Below are positions 8,939 through 18,130 of a DNA stretch of 64,000 bases, one piece after another. The notes beneath the pieces are model-generated. The model saw only the letters and a list, made by a program, of their open reading frames with translations. It did no database searches and was not told where the DNA came from. Each line of letters opens with the position of its first letter. Within the stretch, counting starts at the first letter, position 1. The translations under genes were made by a program, and so were the position numbers. Location of the stretch: contig JAEWQP010000004.1 of assembly GCA_023399155.1 (NCBI GenBank), positions 1 through 64,000 on the forward strand, given 5' to 3'. The DNA comes from Verrucomicrobiota bacterium (GTDB lineage: Bacteria; Verrucomicrobiota; Verrucomicrobiia; Opitutales; Opitutaceae).

Positions 8939-9056
8939 ATCGCCCGGGTCCGCCGATGAACTTCCACCCTCCTCGGTCGACCCCATCGGCGTTTCCTCCC
9001 TGGCCCACGGGTGGAGGCGGGACGGGCGAAACGCCCGCAGGGAGGGCGTTCGTGTG

Positions 9057-10655
9057 ATGAGCACCGACCAAGACAGCGACGATCGATCGATCCTGCCGGG
9101 TGCGCACCCGGTGTTGAGTTGTGCGGACGCCCTGGCGTGGGAGTCGGCCCTGCTCGGTGGCGACAGCGTGCGCGAGTGGGCGGCGATGGTGCGCGCCGGC
9201 CGCGCGGTGGCCGACGCCGTTTCCATGGATGCACACGAAGTGGGTGGGCTTGGGGAGCGCGCCCGCCTGCTCGTGCTCTGCGGCAAAGGGCACAACGGCG
9301 GTGACGCCCTCATCGCCCTGCGCCATCTTCTCGACAGCCGTCCGGGCGGGACCGCGCTCGTGCTGGTCGTGCCCGGCTTCGGTCGGCTCCGACCGCTCGT
9401 CCGTCGCGCGGTGGAGGACCTGCAGCGTGCGCATGCGGGCCGCGTTGACTGGATCGAGGTGGATGGGGCGCTCGACAGCCGGGATGCCGCCCGCGTGTGG
9501 CAGGCCCTGGCCGGCCGGGAGTTCGACCTGTGCCTCGACGGGCTCTTCGGCATGCAGTTCAAGCCGCCGCTGCGCGCGCCGGCGGACTGGTTGATCGAAC
9601 TCGTCAATTCACACGGTCGCATCCGCCTGCGGGCCGCGGTCGATCTTCCAAGCGGGCTGGGCGACGCTGGTGACGCCCAGCCATTCTCCGCTGACTTCAC
9701 CTACGCCACCGGGATCGTGAAACGCCCGGCCCTGCAGGCGGGTTGCGCGGGAAGGCTCCGGTATCTCGACCTCGGTTTCTTCGAGCATGGCTGGCCCCGC
9801 GGCGCGGATGAGTTGATCCTCACCGGTGAATCGCTCGGCGCCCTGCGTCGTGGTCGCGAGGCAAACGCGGACAAACGCACCTTCGGGCACCTCTTTGTGA
9901 TCAGCGGCTCCCGCACGATGCCCGGCGCCGTGATGATGTCGGTCGAATCGGCGTTGCGATCCGGGGTGGGCCTGGTGACGGCGTTCGTGCCCGAGTCGCT
10001 CGCCGCGGTCGGCGCGGCGCGACTGCCGGAAGCGATGTGGGAGCCGATGCCCGAGACGCCGGCCGGAGGTCTCGCGCTGGAAGGCCGCGGAGCGGTCGTC
10101 GCGCGTGCCGCCCGGTGCACGGGAGTGCTGATCGGTCCGGGGCTCGGACGCGACCGCGAGTCCCTGGCGCTGGCGGCCGAGTTGTTGCGCGCCATCGATG
10201 TCCCGGCCGTGCTCGACGCCGATGCACTGCAGCCGGATCTGGTCGGCCTGCGCGCACCACAGGCATCGGCGCCCCGCGTCGTCACGCCTCACGCGGGCGA
10301 ACTCGCGCGCATAAGCGGAACGGATACACCGGATCCCCGCGAGGTCGCGCGGAGATTTGGCTGTATCGTCGTGGCCAAGGGTGCACCCACGCGGATCACG
10401 GGTGGCGATCCCGTCTATGTCAGCCCGTTCGGCGGGCCCGTGCTCGCGCGCGGGGGAAGCGGCGACGTGCTGGCCGGCCTGATCGCCGGACAGCTTGCCC
10501 AGGGCGTCGATGCGCTCGAGGCCGCCGCGCGTGGCGTGGTCTGGCACGGGATGGCCGCGGACCGGCTGGCCCGCACCACCAGCCAGCACGCGGCCCGCGC
10601 GACCGATCTTTGCACCCATCTCGGTCCCGTTCTCCAGGACCTCGCCCATGGATGA
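9057..10655 (+). CDS. nnrDE: Bifunctional NAD(P)HX epimerase / ADP-dependent NAD(P)HX dehydratase
   Basis: The fused repair enzyme converts damaged hydrated NAD(P)H back to the normal cofactor. Residues about 20-235 form the YjeF_N epimerase domain with GKGHNGGDA at 76-84 (usual form GxGNNGGDG; the first Asn is His here). Residues about 250-530 form the ribokinase-like dehydratase domain, with GLGRDRES, VLDADALQ and the phosphate-binding ARGGSGDVLAGLIAG. The start at 9057 follows a GGGAGGG ribosome-binding site. Its 3' end overlaps dprA by eight bases. Confidence 0.93.
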   Translation: MSTDQDSDDRSILPGAHPVLSCADALAWESALLGGDSVREWAAMVRAGRAVADAVSMDAHEVGGLGERARLLVLCGKGHNGGDALIALRHLLDSRPGGTALVLVVPGFGRLRPLVRRAVEDLQRAHAGRVDWIEVDGALDSRDAARVWQALAGREFDLCLDGLFGMQFKPPLRAPADWLIELVNSHGRIRLRAAVDLPSGLGDAGDAQPFSADFTYATGIVKRPALQAGCAGRLRYLDLGFFEHGWPRGADELILTGESLGALRRGREANADKRTFGHLFVISGSRTMPGAVMMSVESALRSGVGLVTAFVPESLAAVGAARLPEAMWEPMPETPAGGLALEGRGAVVARAARCTGVLIGPGLGRDRESLALAAELLRAIDVPAVLDADALQPDLVGLRAPQASAPRVVTPHAGELARISGTDTPDPREVARRFGCIVVAKGAPTRITGGDPVYVSPFGGPVLARGGSGDVLAGLIAGQLAQGVDALEAAARGVVWHGMAADRLARTTSQHAARATDLCTHLGPVLQDLAHG

Positions 10656-11769
10656 GCCCCTTACCCGCCGGCAGGCCTACATGGTCCTCAACGGGCTGCC
10701 GGGCATGGGGCCGATCACCCTCAACCGCCTGCTCGCGCTGTTTGACGGGGATCCTGTCGCGGTGCTCAACGCGCCGGCCTCGCGGCTGGCCGAGGCGCGG
10801 CGCGTGGGCGCCAGGGTCGCCGACGCGATCCGGGGCTGGCGGGAGCATTTCCCGCTGGAGCGCGAGGAGGCGCGGCTCGCCAAGCTGGGCGGCGCCTTCG
10901 TGACCTGCGTCGACGACGACTATCCGCGTCTGCTGCGCGAGATCCACGATCCGCCGATCGGTTTGTATTTTCTCGGAGACTACAGACTGGCCGACAGGTG
11001 CGTCGCCATCGTCGGCAGCCGCCGTTGCACGCTTTACGGGCAGGCGATCGCGAAAAGGCTTGGAGGCGAGCTTGCCCGGCTCGGCTTCTGCGTGGTCAGC
11101 GGCCTGGCGCGCGGGATCGATACCGCCGCACACCAGGGTGCGCTCGAAGGCGGCGGCAGGACCGCCGCGATCGTGGGCTGCGGGCTCGACATCATCTATC
11201 CGCCGGAGAACTACGATTTGTACCGGAGCATCGCGGAGAAGGGCGCGGTGGTTTCCGAGTTCCCATTCGGGAGGCGCGCCGACAAGCAGACTTTCCCGAT
11301 CCGCAACCGCGTCGTCGCCGGCCTGTGCGAGGCGGTGATCGTGGTCGAAACCGACACCAGCGGCGGTGCGATGATCACGGCGAAGTTCGCGGCCGACATG
11401 GGCCGGCAGGTCTTCGCAGTGCCCGGCCGCATTGACCAGTCCAGCAGCCGCGGATGCCATCAACTCATCCGCGATGGTGCGGCCTTGTTGACCTCGGTCG
11501 ATGACGTCCTCGATGAACTCAATTATCTTGGCGGCCTGCGCACGGGCCCGATCCCGGACGCCGCGGGCGAGCGCGCCGAGCCGGCCGGATTGAGCGATGT
11601 CGAATCCGCCATCTGGGAGTGCTTCCGCGGCGGCAGCGTACTCTCGATCGACACCCTGAGCGGACTCACCGGTCACGGCGCTGCGGAACTCGGCGCCGCG
11701 CTGATGATGCTCGAGCTGAAGAAACTCGTGCGCAAGAAGGCGGACGGAAATTTCGAACTGACGGGGTAG
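10648..11769 (+). CDS. dprA: DNA-processing protein DprA
   Basis: DprA binds incoming single-stranded DNA and loads RecA during natural transformation. The 373-residue protein has an N-terminal helical, SAM-like region (RQAYMVLNGLPGMGPITLNRLL), then the Rossmann-like DprA core with IVGSRR at 121-126, SGLARGID at 151-158, AIVGCGLDIIYPPEN and PGRIDQSSSRGCHQLI, and a C-terminal winged-helix-like domain (about 310-373). The start codon overlaps the stop of nnrDE, giving translational coupling. This start removes 51 spurious residues of the longer open frame. Confidence 0.95.
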   Translation: MDEPLTRRQAYMVLNGLPGMGPITLNRLLALFDGDPVAVLNAPASRLAEARRVGARVADAIRGWREHFPLEREEARLAKLGGAFVTCVDDDYPRLLREIHDPPIGLYFLGDYRLADRCVAIVGSRRCTLYGQAIAKRLGGELARLGFCVVSGLARGIDTAAHQGALEGGGRTAAIVGCGLDIIYPPENYDLYRSIAEKGAVVSEFPFGRRADKQTFPIRNRVVAGLCEAVIVVETDTSGGAMITAKFAADMGRQVFAVPGRIDQSSSRGCHQLIRDGAALLTSVDDVLDELNYLGGLRTGPIPDAAGERAEPAGLSDVESAIWECFRGGSVLSIDTLSGLTGHGAAELGAALMMLELKKLVRKKADGNFELTG

Positions 11770-11800
11770 GCGCGTGGGCGCGGGGCCAGGCTGTGCCCTG

Positions 11801-11876
11801 GTAGGGCAAGGCCTCCGGCCGAGCCGCATGCAACGTCGTGCGCACGGTCACGGCTCGGCCGGAGGCCTCGCCTTAC
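11801..11876. repeat. Intergenic palindromic repeat family A, copy 3
   Basis: The left arm starts GTAGGGCAAGGCCTCCGGCC and the right arm ends GGAGGCCTCGCCTTAC. The change G to A in the left arm (GGGCGAGG to GGGCAAGG) is matched by C to T in the right arm (CTCGCC to CTTAC region), so pairing is largely kept. It sits in the convergent gap between dprA and the HIT gene and could act as a bidirectional terminator, although there is no T-run. Confidence 0.8.
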
Positions 11877-11899
11877 CGGTGATCATCGACCTCACCCGC

Positions 11900-12244
11900 T
11901 CAACCCGGCGGCCAGGTCATCGGCCGGCCGGCCATCAGGTGCACGTGCAGGTGAGGAACCGACTCGCAGGCATGCGGACCGTTGTTGACCACGAGCCGGA
12001 AGCCCTGCGCCAGGTCGAGTTTCTTCGCGAGCTGGCCGGCGACGAGGAGGAGGTGGCCGAGCACGGCCTCGTCCGCCGGTTCCGCGAGGGCGACCCGGGG
12101 TATCGGCTTCTTGGGGACGATGAGCAGGTGCACGGGGGCCTGCGGCTGGATGTCGTGGATCACGAGGCAGAGGTCGTCCTCGTGCTCGATGCGCGCGGGG
12201 ATCTCGCGGTCGGCGATCCTCTGGAAAAGCGTTTTTCCGGACAT
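11900..12244 (-). CDS. HIT family protein (histidine triad, HINT-like)
   Basis: HINT-type proteins are small nucleotide phosphoramidases that release AMP or GMP from phosphoramidate linkages. The 114 residues include the HINT N-terminus TLFQRIADREIPARI..EDD and the histidine triad His98/His100/His102 in VPHLHVHLMAGRPMTWPPG, the signature HxHxHxx. The length matches the single-domain family. It is convergent with dprA. Physiological substrate unknown. Confidence 0.93.
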   Translation of the reverse strand: MSGKTLFQRIADREIPARIEHEDDLCLVIHDIQPQAPVHLLIVPKKPIPRVALAEPADEAVLGHLLLVAGQLAKKLDLAQGFRLVVNNGPHACESVPHLHVHLMAGRPMTWPPG

Positions 12245-12377
12245 GGGTTGGAGGATGGTCGCGTGGGGCGGCTTCTCGGGTGAGGCTTCAGTTCTGCGGG
12301 CGCCGCGCAGGGCGATTTGTGCTGCGCGCGTTGGGCTGGCGGCTCAGGGCCCACACCAGCGCATGTCGCGCTGCAAG

Positions 12378-12851
12378 TCAGACAAACAGCATCGTGAGCT
12401 CCGTCCTGGGATTGGCGCGACGGGCGGCAAGCAGGCGGAGGAGGTCGATGATCTCCGACTGCTCTTCAGCCCGGCGCCGGGCGGCCCGCACCGTCGGGCG
12501 TCCCGCGGTGCGCGCGGGCTCGTGGACGTCGGCGACCATGATCGTGGCGCGCCGTTTCGGTGCGTTGCGCCGCAGGGCGGCGAGCAGCTCGGCGCGCAGG
12601 AACAACGGACCGGCGGCCTCGCCATCGCAGAAGGCGAAGCCCGCGTCGGTATCCACCGCGCCGGTGTCCGCTCCGAGGCGGCGGAACAGCTCGAGAAAGG
12701 CGTCGATCGACGTCGCCGGCACGCCCTCTTCCGCGCAGACCGTTTCCATCGCGGCGAGCACCTGCGCGGCCAGATACAGGTCGCGACCCGTCAGCGACGA
12801 GAAATACGTATTGATGAAATGGAGGCGGGCGAGACGTGAGCGCGAGGTCAT
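12378..12851 (-). CDS. Hypothetical protein, function unknown
   Basis: This 157-residue open frame begins MTSRSRLARLHFINTYFSSL and has balanced amino-acid composition, unlike the Arg/Pro/Ala-rich overlapping frames. No domain is recognised. The N-terminal half looks helical. The segment 85-125 is strongly basic (RRNAPKRRATIMVADVHEPA), and the C-terminus (LTMLFV) is hydrophobic. No signal peptide or membrane segment is evident. It lies between the HIT gene and the trpG/pabA-like gene on the same strand. Lineage-specific gene likely. Confidence 0.5.
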   Translation of the reverse strand: MTSRSRLARLHFINTYFSSLTGRDLYLAAQVLAAMETVCAEEGVPATSIDAFLELFRRLGADTGAVDTDAGFAFCDGEAAGPLFLRAELLAALRRNAPKRRATIMVADVHEPARTAGRPTVRAARRRAEEQSEIIDLLRLLAARRANPRTELTMLFV

Positions 12852-12962
12852 CGTCAGCGGAAGGGATTCCTGAGCGGACTGATCTCCCGGTCTTCGGTCG
12901 AGGCACGGCGTGAACGGTGCATGGGGACGAGTGGGGTGGGCTCGACGGGTGCGGCTTTCGCG

Positions 12963-13526
12963 CTAGAGCGTGAGGAAATTCACGAGAATGTCCATGCCGC
13001 GCTCCGTGGCGATCGACTCGGGGTGAAACTGCACGCCCCAGATGGGAAGCGTCTTGTGTCGGAGGCCCATGATCTCGCCCTCGGCCGTCTCCGCCGTGAT
13101 CTCGAGGACCTTGGGGAAAGTGGCCCGTTCGACCAGCAGTGAATGATAGCGGGTGGCGTCGAAGGGGTTCGGCATCCCCTTGAACAGGTCGGTACCGTGG
13201 TGGCGGATCGGTGAGGTCTTCCCGTGCATCAGGCGCTCGGCGCGAACGACGCGGCCGCCAAAGAAGTGGCCGATGCTCTGGTGGCCGAGGCAGACGCCGA
13301 GGATCGGTTTGCGCCCGGCGAACACCCGGATGATGTCAAGGCTCACGCCCGCCTCGGTCGGCGAGCACGGCCCCGGAGAGATCAACACGCGGTCGGGATC
13401 GAGCGCCAGCGCCTGCTCCGGCGTGATCTCGTTGTTGCGCACGACCTTCTGCTCGACCCCGCGCTGCCCGAAGTACTGCACGAGGTTGAACGTAAAGGAG
13501 TCGTAGTTGTCGATGACCAACAACAT
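12963..13526 (-). CDS. Glutamine amidotransferase subunit of anthranilate / aminodeoxychorismate synthase
   Basis: The 187-residue class I amidotransferase supplies ammonia to chorismate-using synthases, TrpE for tryptophan or PabB for folate. The N-terminus MLLVIDNYDSFTFNLVQYF is typical of TrpG/PabA. The catalytic triad is Cys79 in GVCLGHQ, His168 and Glu170 in QFHPES. The open frame extends 159 codons further upstream but that part is low-complexity; the ATG at 13526 gives the family start. No trpE, pabB or other trp gene is nearby, so TrpG and PabA cannot be told apart. Confidence 0.9.
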   Translation of the reverse strand: MLLVIDNYDSFTFNLVQYFGQRGVEQKVVRNNEITPEQALALDPDRVLISPGPCSPTEAGVSLDIIRVFAGRKPILGVCLGHQSIGHFFGGRVVRAERLMHGKTSPIRHHGTDLFKGMPNPFDATRYHSLLVERATFPKVLEITAETAEGEIMGLRHKTLPIWGVQFHPESIATERGMDILVNFLTL

Positions 13527-14005
13527 AGGAAAGGCTCGCGACCGTAACGCCCGCCCCCCGCGGGTCAAGCGCGTGGCGGGCCCCCCGCGCTCGCTCGTTC
13601 CGCCGCCCCAGCTGCGGCCCGCCCTGCGGCGTCGTCGCCACCCTGCCGAGGGCGTGTAACGGTCGTTACACGTTCTCGGCAGGGCGAGGCCAGCGGCCTC
13701 GGGGAACGTGGCGGCTCCGGTCGGGAGCCTCGCGGGGCAATGCTGGCGTTCGAACGCGGGCCCGACCTCCCGGCGGTGCGGGCCCCGGAACTCGCCGACT
13801 CGGGGGATCGCGTCAAGGGGGTATGCCCGCGGTGTGTGCAGCACCGCGAAGCGGTAGCGGGTGATGCGCGCCCGACGCGCACGGAGCGCGGGCGCCGTCA
13901 GGCCGGGAATTTCCGCGAGAAAAAGATTCCTTTGGCGGCGGGGCTGCTGGCATTGCTGGGACGGCCAGCTTCGAGCCCCCGTGCCGGAGACCGGTCGAGC
14001 CAACC
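13527..14005. other. Divergent intergenic region between the amidotransferase and TonB receptor genes
   Basis: About 480 GC-rich bases separate two divergent starts. Besides the 44-base palindrome at 13641-13684 there are two more hairpins close by: GAGGCC-AGC-GGCCTC at about 13686-13700 and GGCTCC-GGTCG-GGAGCC at about 13713-13729. No confident promoter boxes were found. Open frames in this stretch are Arg/Pro-rich and not credible genes. Confidence 0.6.
13641..13684. repeat. 44-base near-perfect palindrome
   Basis: The outer arms CCCTGCCGAG and CTCGGCAGGG enclose an inner palindrome CGTGTAACG-GT-CGTTACACG. Over 22-base arms only three positions fail to pair. The AT-rich inner part GTGTAACG/CGTTACAC stands out from the GC-rich surroundings and looks like a protein-binding operator, while the whole could also extrude as a cruciform or act as a two-way hairpin. 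It lies about 115 bases upstream of the amidotransferase start. Confidence 0.8.
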
Positions 14006-16531
14006 ATGAAACGTTCCGTCCTCCACCTTCTCGCGGCGCTCGGCGCCGCGACCGCCCTTGCGTCGCCGTCCCCGGATGAAGAGATCGCGCTGGAGGAGTT
14101 CATCACACGCGAATCCGCGCGGGCCGATGCCGGGGACCTCCTCCCGACCTCCCGGCCGACGCTTTCGGTCTTTGGCGAGCAACAGGCGCTGGAGGTGCCG
14201 CGTTCGGTCATGGTGCTCACGCGGGAGCTGATGGACACCGCGCAGATCGAGGATTTTTCCGACCTCAACAAGATCGGCGCCGGCACCCAGCAGGTCAACT
14301 ACTACGGCGTCGCCGGCACGCCCGTGCTGCGCGGAGCCCGTGGCGGAGTCTTCTTCAACGGCGTGCAGCGCGCCTACCAGCGCAATGAGATGCCGCTCTC
14401 GTTCGGATCGCTCGACGCCATGGACGTGGTGAAGGGGCCGGCGCCGGCCCAGTTTGGCCCGTCGCAGGCAGGCGGATACGTCGCGATGATCCCGAAGTCG
14501 CCGTTTTTCGACCGGCGCAGGGGCGCCATCCGTATCAGCGTAGCGGACACGGGCATGCTGCGCGGCCAGGCCGACGTGGGCGGGCCGTTCCTGGCCGGCG
14601 ACCGGCCGGCGGCCTACCGGCTCTCGCTCACCGGGCAGACCGGCGACTCCTACTACGACGGGATCCGCAATGATTTCACCTCGCTCTATGCGTCGCTCAA
14701 GGTGCGGCTCGCGCCCGAGGTGTCGCTCTTCACGGGCGGGGAATATTTCAACTTTCGCTCCAACGAGAACGCGGGCTGGAACCGGGTAACCCAGGCGCTC
14801 ATCGACCGCGGCGACTACGTGATCGGCGAGCCGATCAGCATCGTCAGTCCCACCTGGGGCGGCGTGGCCAACCGCGACCTGCTGGACGTCAGCACCGCGC
14901 TCGTCGTGCCGGCCGGGATCGTCGAGGCCGGGGTGGCTTCCGGCTTCATCACGGCCTCCCAGCGCGCTGCGCTTCGCAACCTCGCTGATCCCGAAGCGCG
15001 GGCCCAGGCGTACGCGGGCTTCACCGCGGAACAGCTGGCCGGACTGGAACCGTCGACCTCCGGCTACCAGTACACGCCCGCCTACTTCGACGCGGGCGGG
15101 CGCGTCTTCACCGCCAAGGTGAAGGGCTCCACCGTGTTGCGCGATCGGCGCGACCACGCCGATTCGCGAAGCCTTCTCTGGTTCGCCGACCTCGAGGACC
15201 AGCGCGATGCGGACACCACGCGTCGCCTGCAGGTCATGGTCGATGCGCTCGCCACCGACAAGCTCTCGAGCTACGGCTATGCCATCGAGACCGGGCAGGT
15301 CGTCGTCGAGCTCAAGGGAACCGTCGAGCGCAGGCTCGACCTGCTCGGCGGGATGCTCGCGCATGGCGGTGCCTCCGCGCGGTTCACCGACGCGAGGGTG
15401 TTGCAGGACTACTCGGTGGAGCCCTTCAGCCGGCGCGATATCACGGCCGGGGCGGTGTCGCCCAATTCGGTGGTGCTCACCGGCCCGCAGCGCGGACCCG
15501 ACGGCCTGAACTTCTGGTCGCCCACCGAGCAGGGTGGCGCGAACGCGCATTCCGGGCTCTGGCAACTCAGCGCGTTTGCCTACGCCATCAATGAGCTGAC
15601 GCCGCGGCTGAAGACGACCACCTCCCTCCTCGGCGCGTGGGCGCCGTACACGACGCGCTACCCCGCGGGCGTGGATCGCGTGTCCGGCGACGATCCACGA
15701 CGTGACGTGGTCCGCGGCGAGCGGACATACGGGTCGGCCAGCTTCAGCCCGGTGTTCGCCGTGACCGACGCCCTGCGGGTGTATGCAACCTGGCAATACG
15801 GAACCGCCATCGATCCGCACCAGGGCGGGGCCATCACGGGCAGGGACAACTTCACCCGCAACCGGATGCTCGAGGGCGGCGCGAAGGTCTCGCTGGCGGA
15901 TGGCCGCTTTTTCGCCGCCGCTTCGGTCTACGAGTGGTCGCAGGAGCGCTTTGACGCGCGGACGGCGGTGGCCGAACCGCTCGAGGGCGACGGCTGGGAA
16001 TTCGAACTCACCTGGTCTCCGGTCGCCGGGCTCACGCTGATCGGCTCCCTGGGGGAGCAGCACATGCGTCGTCTCGGCAATCTCACGCCATTTCGTGCCA
16101 TGCCGCTCAGCGAGCAGCAGTACGCGCTCCATGGGGGCGTCATGAACACCGCATTCGGTCCGGCCTACTTCAATCCCGCGGAAGGCCGGCGTCCGGCGGC
16201 CAACCCGGACCTGGATTACCCGGGATTCCCGGAGCGGCAGGCGAAACTCCTCGTGGTTTATGCGCACCGCTCCGGCGTGCGGATCTCGGGCGGCCCGATC
16301 TGGAGCAGCGCCGCGTGGCACAACTTCGACCGGACCCTGAGGCTGCCCTCCTCGCTTGTCTGGAGTGCCGCGGTGTCCTATCGGCGCGACACGTGGTCGG
16401 CCGAACTGGCCTGCGAAAACGCCTCGGATGAGGACTACTTCAGCGGCTTCGAGCCGGTGTTTGGGGCCAACACGCTCCTCACCAAGGCGCCTGGACGCGT
16501 GCTGCGCCTGACGCTGACGCGGGAGTTCTGA
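14006..16531 (+). CDS. TonB-dependent outer-membrane receptor
   Basis: The 841-residue protein starts with a signal peptide (MKRSVLHLLAALGAATALASP), followed by a plug domain (about 45-170: PRSVMVLTRELMDTAQIEDF, VLRGARGGVFFNG, MDVVKGPAPAQFGPSQAGGY) and a 22-strand type beta-barrel ending in the aromatic residue Phe (LTLTREF), as required for outer-membrane insertion. It imports a bulky ligand by TonB energy. The plug resembles siderophore-receptor types, but the ligand is not predictable. No TonB-ExbBD, ABC transporter or hydrolase is adjacent, so there is no context for substrate. Confidence 0.88.
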   Translation: MKRSVLHLLAALGAATALASPSPDEEIALEEFITRESARADAGDLLPTSRPTLSVFGEQQALEVPRSVMVLTRELMDTAQIEDFSDLNKIGAGTQQVNYYGVAGTPVLRGARGGVFFNGVQRAYQRNEMPLSFGSLDAMDVVKGPAPAQFGPSQAGGYVAMIPKSPFFDRRRGAIRISVADTGMLRGQADVGGPFLAGDRPAAYRLSLTGQTGDSYYDGIRNDFTSLYASLKVRLAPEVSLFTGGEYFNFRSNENAGWNRVTQALIDRGDYVIGEPISIVSPTWGGVANRDLLDVSTALVVPAGIVEAGVASGFITASQRAALRNLADPEARAQAYAGFTAEQLAGLEPSTSGYQYTPAYFDAGGRVFTAKVKGSTVLRDRRDHADSRSLLWFADLEDQRDADTTRRLQVMVDALATDKLSSYGYAIETGQVVVELKGTVERRLDLLGGMLAHGGASARFTDARVLQDYSVEPFSRRDITAGAVSPNSVVLTGPQRGPDGLNFWSPTEQGGANAHSGLWQLSAFAYAINELTPRLKTTTSLLGAWAPYTTRYPAGVDRVSGDDPRRDVVRGERTYGSASFSPVFAVTDALRVYATWQYGTAIDPHQGGAITGRDNFTRNRMLEGGAKVSLADGRFFAAASVYEWSQERFDARTAVAEPLEGDGWEFELTWSPVAGLTLIGSLGEQHMRRLGNLTPFRAMPLSEQQYALHGGVMNTAFGPAYFNPAEGRRPAANPDLDYPGFPERQAKLLVVYAHRSGVRISGGPIWSSAAWHNFDRTLRLPSSLVWSAAVSYRRDTWSAELACENASDEDYFSGFEPVFGANTLLTKAPGRVLRLTLTREF

Positions 16532-16905
16532 GCGTCCTGGCGAACTTCACCCGGGAGGCGGACCGGTCGACCTTGAGCCGCTGGGACGCGGCGCCGACCA
16601 GGGAGGCCACAAGGATCCAGAGGACGACCACCCCAGCAACAAGTATCCTAATCATGCTTACCAGATAGCAGGGCCGGAAGAACGCTTCGTGAACGGCGCA
16701 TGAATGTTCGTTCATCCTACGGGCGGGCGCCCGCGCCTTTGGAACACGGCGCGTGCGTGGACGGGAGACCACGTCCACCGGCAGAAAAGGCTTTCGCTCC
16801 ATCGGGAATCCCGGCTCGGGATTCTTCCATCGGAAGGCCGCACCCGCACGGGCGCCAGCGGCACGATCATTGACGTTGTCGGCCCAGCCGGGTTAACCGT
16901 GGGGC
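16532..16905. other. Intergenic region before aroB, no firm gene
   Basis: About 370 bases. A 58-codon open frame on the minus strand (16479-16655, starting MIRILVAGVVVLWILV) could encode a one-pass membrane peptide but lacks a ribosome-binding site and overlaps the receptor gene. A short palindrome ATGAATGTTCGTTCAT lies near 16699-16714 and could be an operator. Nothing else stands out. Confidence 0.4.
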
Positions 16906-18000
16906 GTGGCAGCTGTCGAAACGCTTCAGGTTCAGCTAGGCGAGCGGAGTTACCCGATCCTGTTCGGGACCGGATTGGAGCTGCAGATCGCCGAGGCGAT
17001 CGAGGCGGCGCGAACGCAGGGTCGCCGGCTCGTTGTCGTGACGGACGAGAACGTGAGAGCTGCGGCCGCGCCGTTGTTTCGCGGTGCCCTGGCGGGCCTT
17101 CCAACCTTCGCGGTGGCGCCGGGTGAGGGTTCGAAGTCGCTGACGATCTTCGCCGAGGCGTGCGAGTTTATGGCGCGCGAGCGGATCGATCGCGGCGGCT
17201 TGTTGATCGCAGTCGGTGGTGGCGTCGTGGGCGATCTCGGAGGCTTCCTCGCCGCCAGTTACCTGCGCGGAATCGATTTCTGGCAGATCCCCACGACCTT
17301 GCTCGCGATGGTGGACAGTGCGGTCGGCGGCAAGACCGGCGTCAATCTTGCGGCCGGGAAGAATCTCGTCGGCGCCTTTCACCAGCCGCGCGCGGTGACC
17401 TGCGACATGGGCCTCTTGCGGTCCCTGCCGCCGCGCGAATTCGCGGCCGGCATGGCCGAGGTCATCAAGTACGGCCTCCTCGCCGACCGGGCGCTCTTCG
17501 AGGAGCTCGAGGCCCGCCCGATGAACACGGCCGGCGACACGCGCCTCGCGCGGGTGGTTCGCGCCTGCTGCGCGACAAAGGCGACGGTGGTCCAGGCCGA
17601 CGAACGCGAGCTCGCGTCCAGCGGCGGACGTGCGTTGCTCAACCTCGGGCACACCTTTGCCCACGCGATCGAGGCGGTCGCCGGCTATGGGCAGTACCTG
17701 CACGGCGAAGCGGTCGGCGTCGGCCTCGTGGCTGCGGCCCGGCTCTCGGAGCGCCTCGGCTTGATTTGCGGCCCCGATGTCGAACGCGTCCGGGGCGTGG
17801 TCGGCGCCCACGCGCTGCCGGTGCGGTTGCGCGAGCCCCTGTCGCGAGATGCGTTGGTCGATGCGATGCGCCGCGACAAGAAGGTGAAGCACGGCCAGCT
17901 TCGGTTCGTTGTGCTTGAGTCGATCGGCACGGCCGTCACCCGCGACGACGTCGACCTCGCCCACGCTGCCGAGATCTGGAACGAACTGGGAGCGGGCTAA
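16906..18000 (+). CDS. aroB: 3-dehydroquinate synthase
   Basis: AroB converts DAHP to 3-dehydroquinate, the second step of the shikimate pathway, with NAD+ and a divalent metal. The 364-residue protein has the NAD-binding GGGVVGDLGGFLAASYLRG (about 104-122), PTTLLAMVDSAVGGKTGVN (130-147) and metal ligands Glu185 in AEVIKYG, His249 in NLGHTFAHAIE and His266 in LHGEAVGVG. The start is a GTG; no better in-frame ATG precedes it. Other aro genes are not in the window. Confidence 0.96.
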   Translation: MAAVETLQVQLGERSYPILFGTGLELQIAEAIEAARTQGRRLVVVTDENVRAAAAPLFRGALAGLPTFAVAPGEGSKSLTIFAEACEFMARERIDRGGLLIAVGGGVVGDLGGFLAASYLRGIDFWQIPTTLLAMVDSAVGGKTGVNLAAGKNLVGAFHQPRAVTCDMGLLRSLPPREFAAGMAEVIKYGLLADRALFEELEARPMNTAGDTRLARVVRACCATKATVVQADERELASSGGRALLNLGHTFAHAIEAVAGYGQYLHGEAVGVGLVAAARLSERLGLICGPDVERVRGVVGAHALPVRLREPLSRDALVDAMRRDKKVKHGQLRFVVLESIGTAVTRDDVDLAHAAEIWNELGAG

Positions 18001-18130
18001 CCTCCGCCTTTGAACTTCTGGATCCGGCTCCGGAGGCAGGGCGGGAGTAGCGGCTCGGGTTCGAGCCGCGGCGGTTGCCTAACCTTTGACCTTCGCCCGT
18101 TTCCACCTTTGACTGCCCAGCGTCCCCTTC

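Noticed and set aside
13940..14005. Possible cobalamin riboswitch end (GCCGGAGACCGG) before the TonB receptor
   Set aside because: The conserved B12-box core and the GGTG/CCCGC elements expected upstream were not found, so the match is probably chance.
13898..16321. 807-codon open frame on the minus strand
   Set aside because: Antisense shadow of the TonB receptor gene; biased composition and no recognisable domain.
16479..16655. 58-codon membrane-like frame (MIRILVAGVVVLWILV)
   Set aside because: No ribosome-binding site, overlaps the receptor gene by 53 bases and becomes Arg/Ala-rich after the hydrophobic part. It could be real but is not supported.
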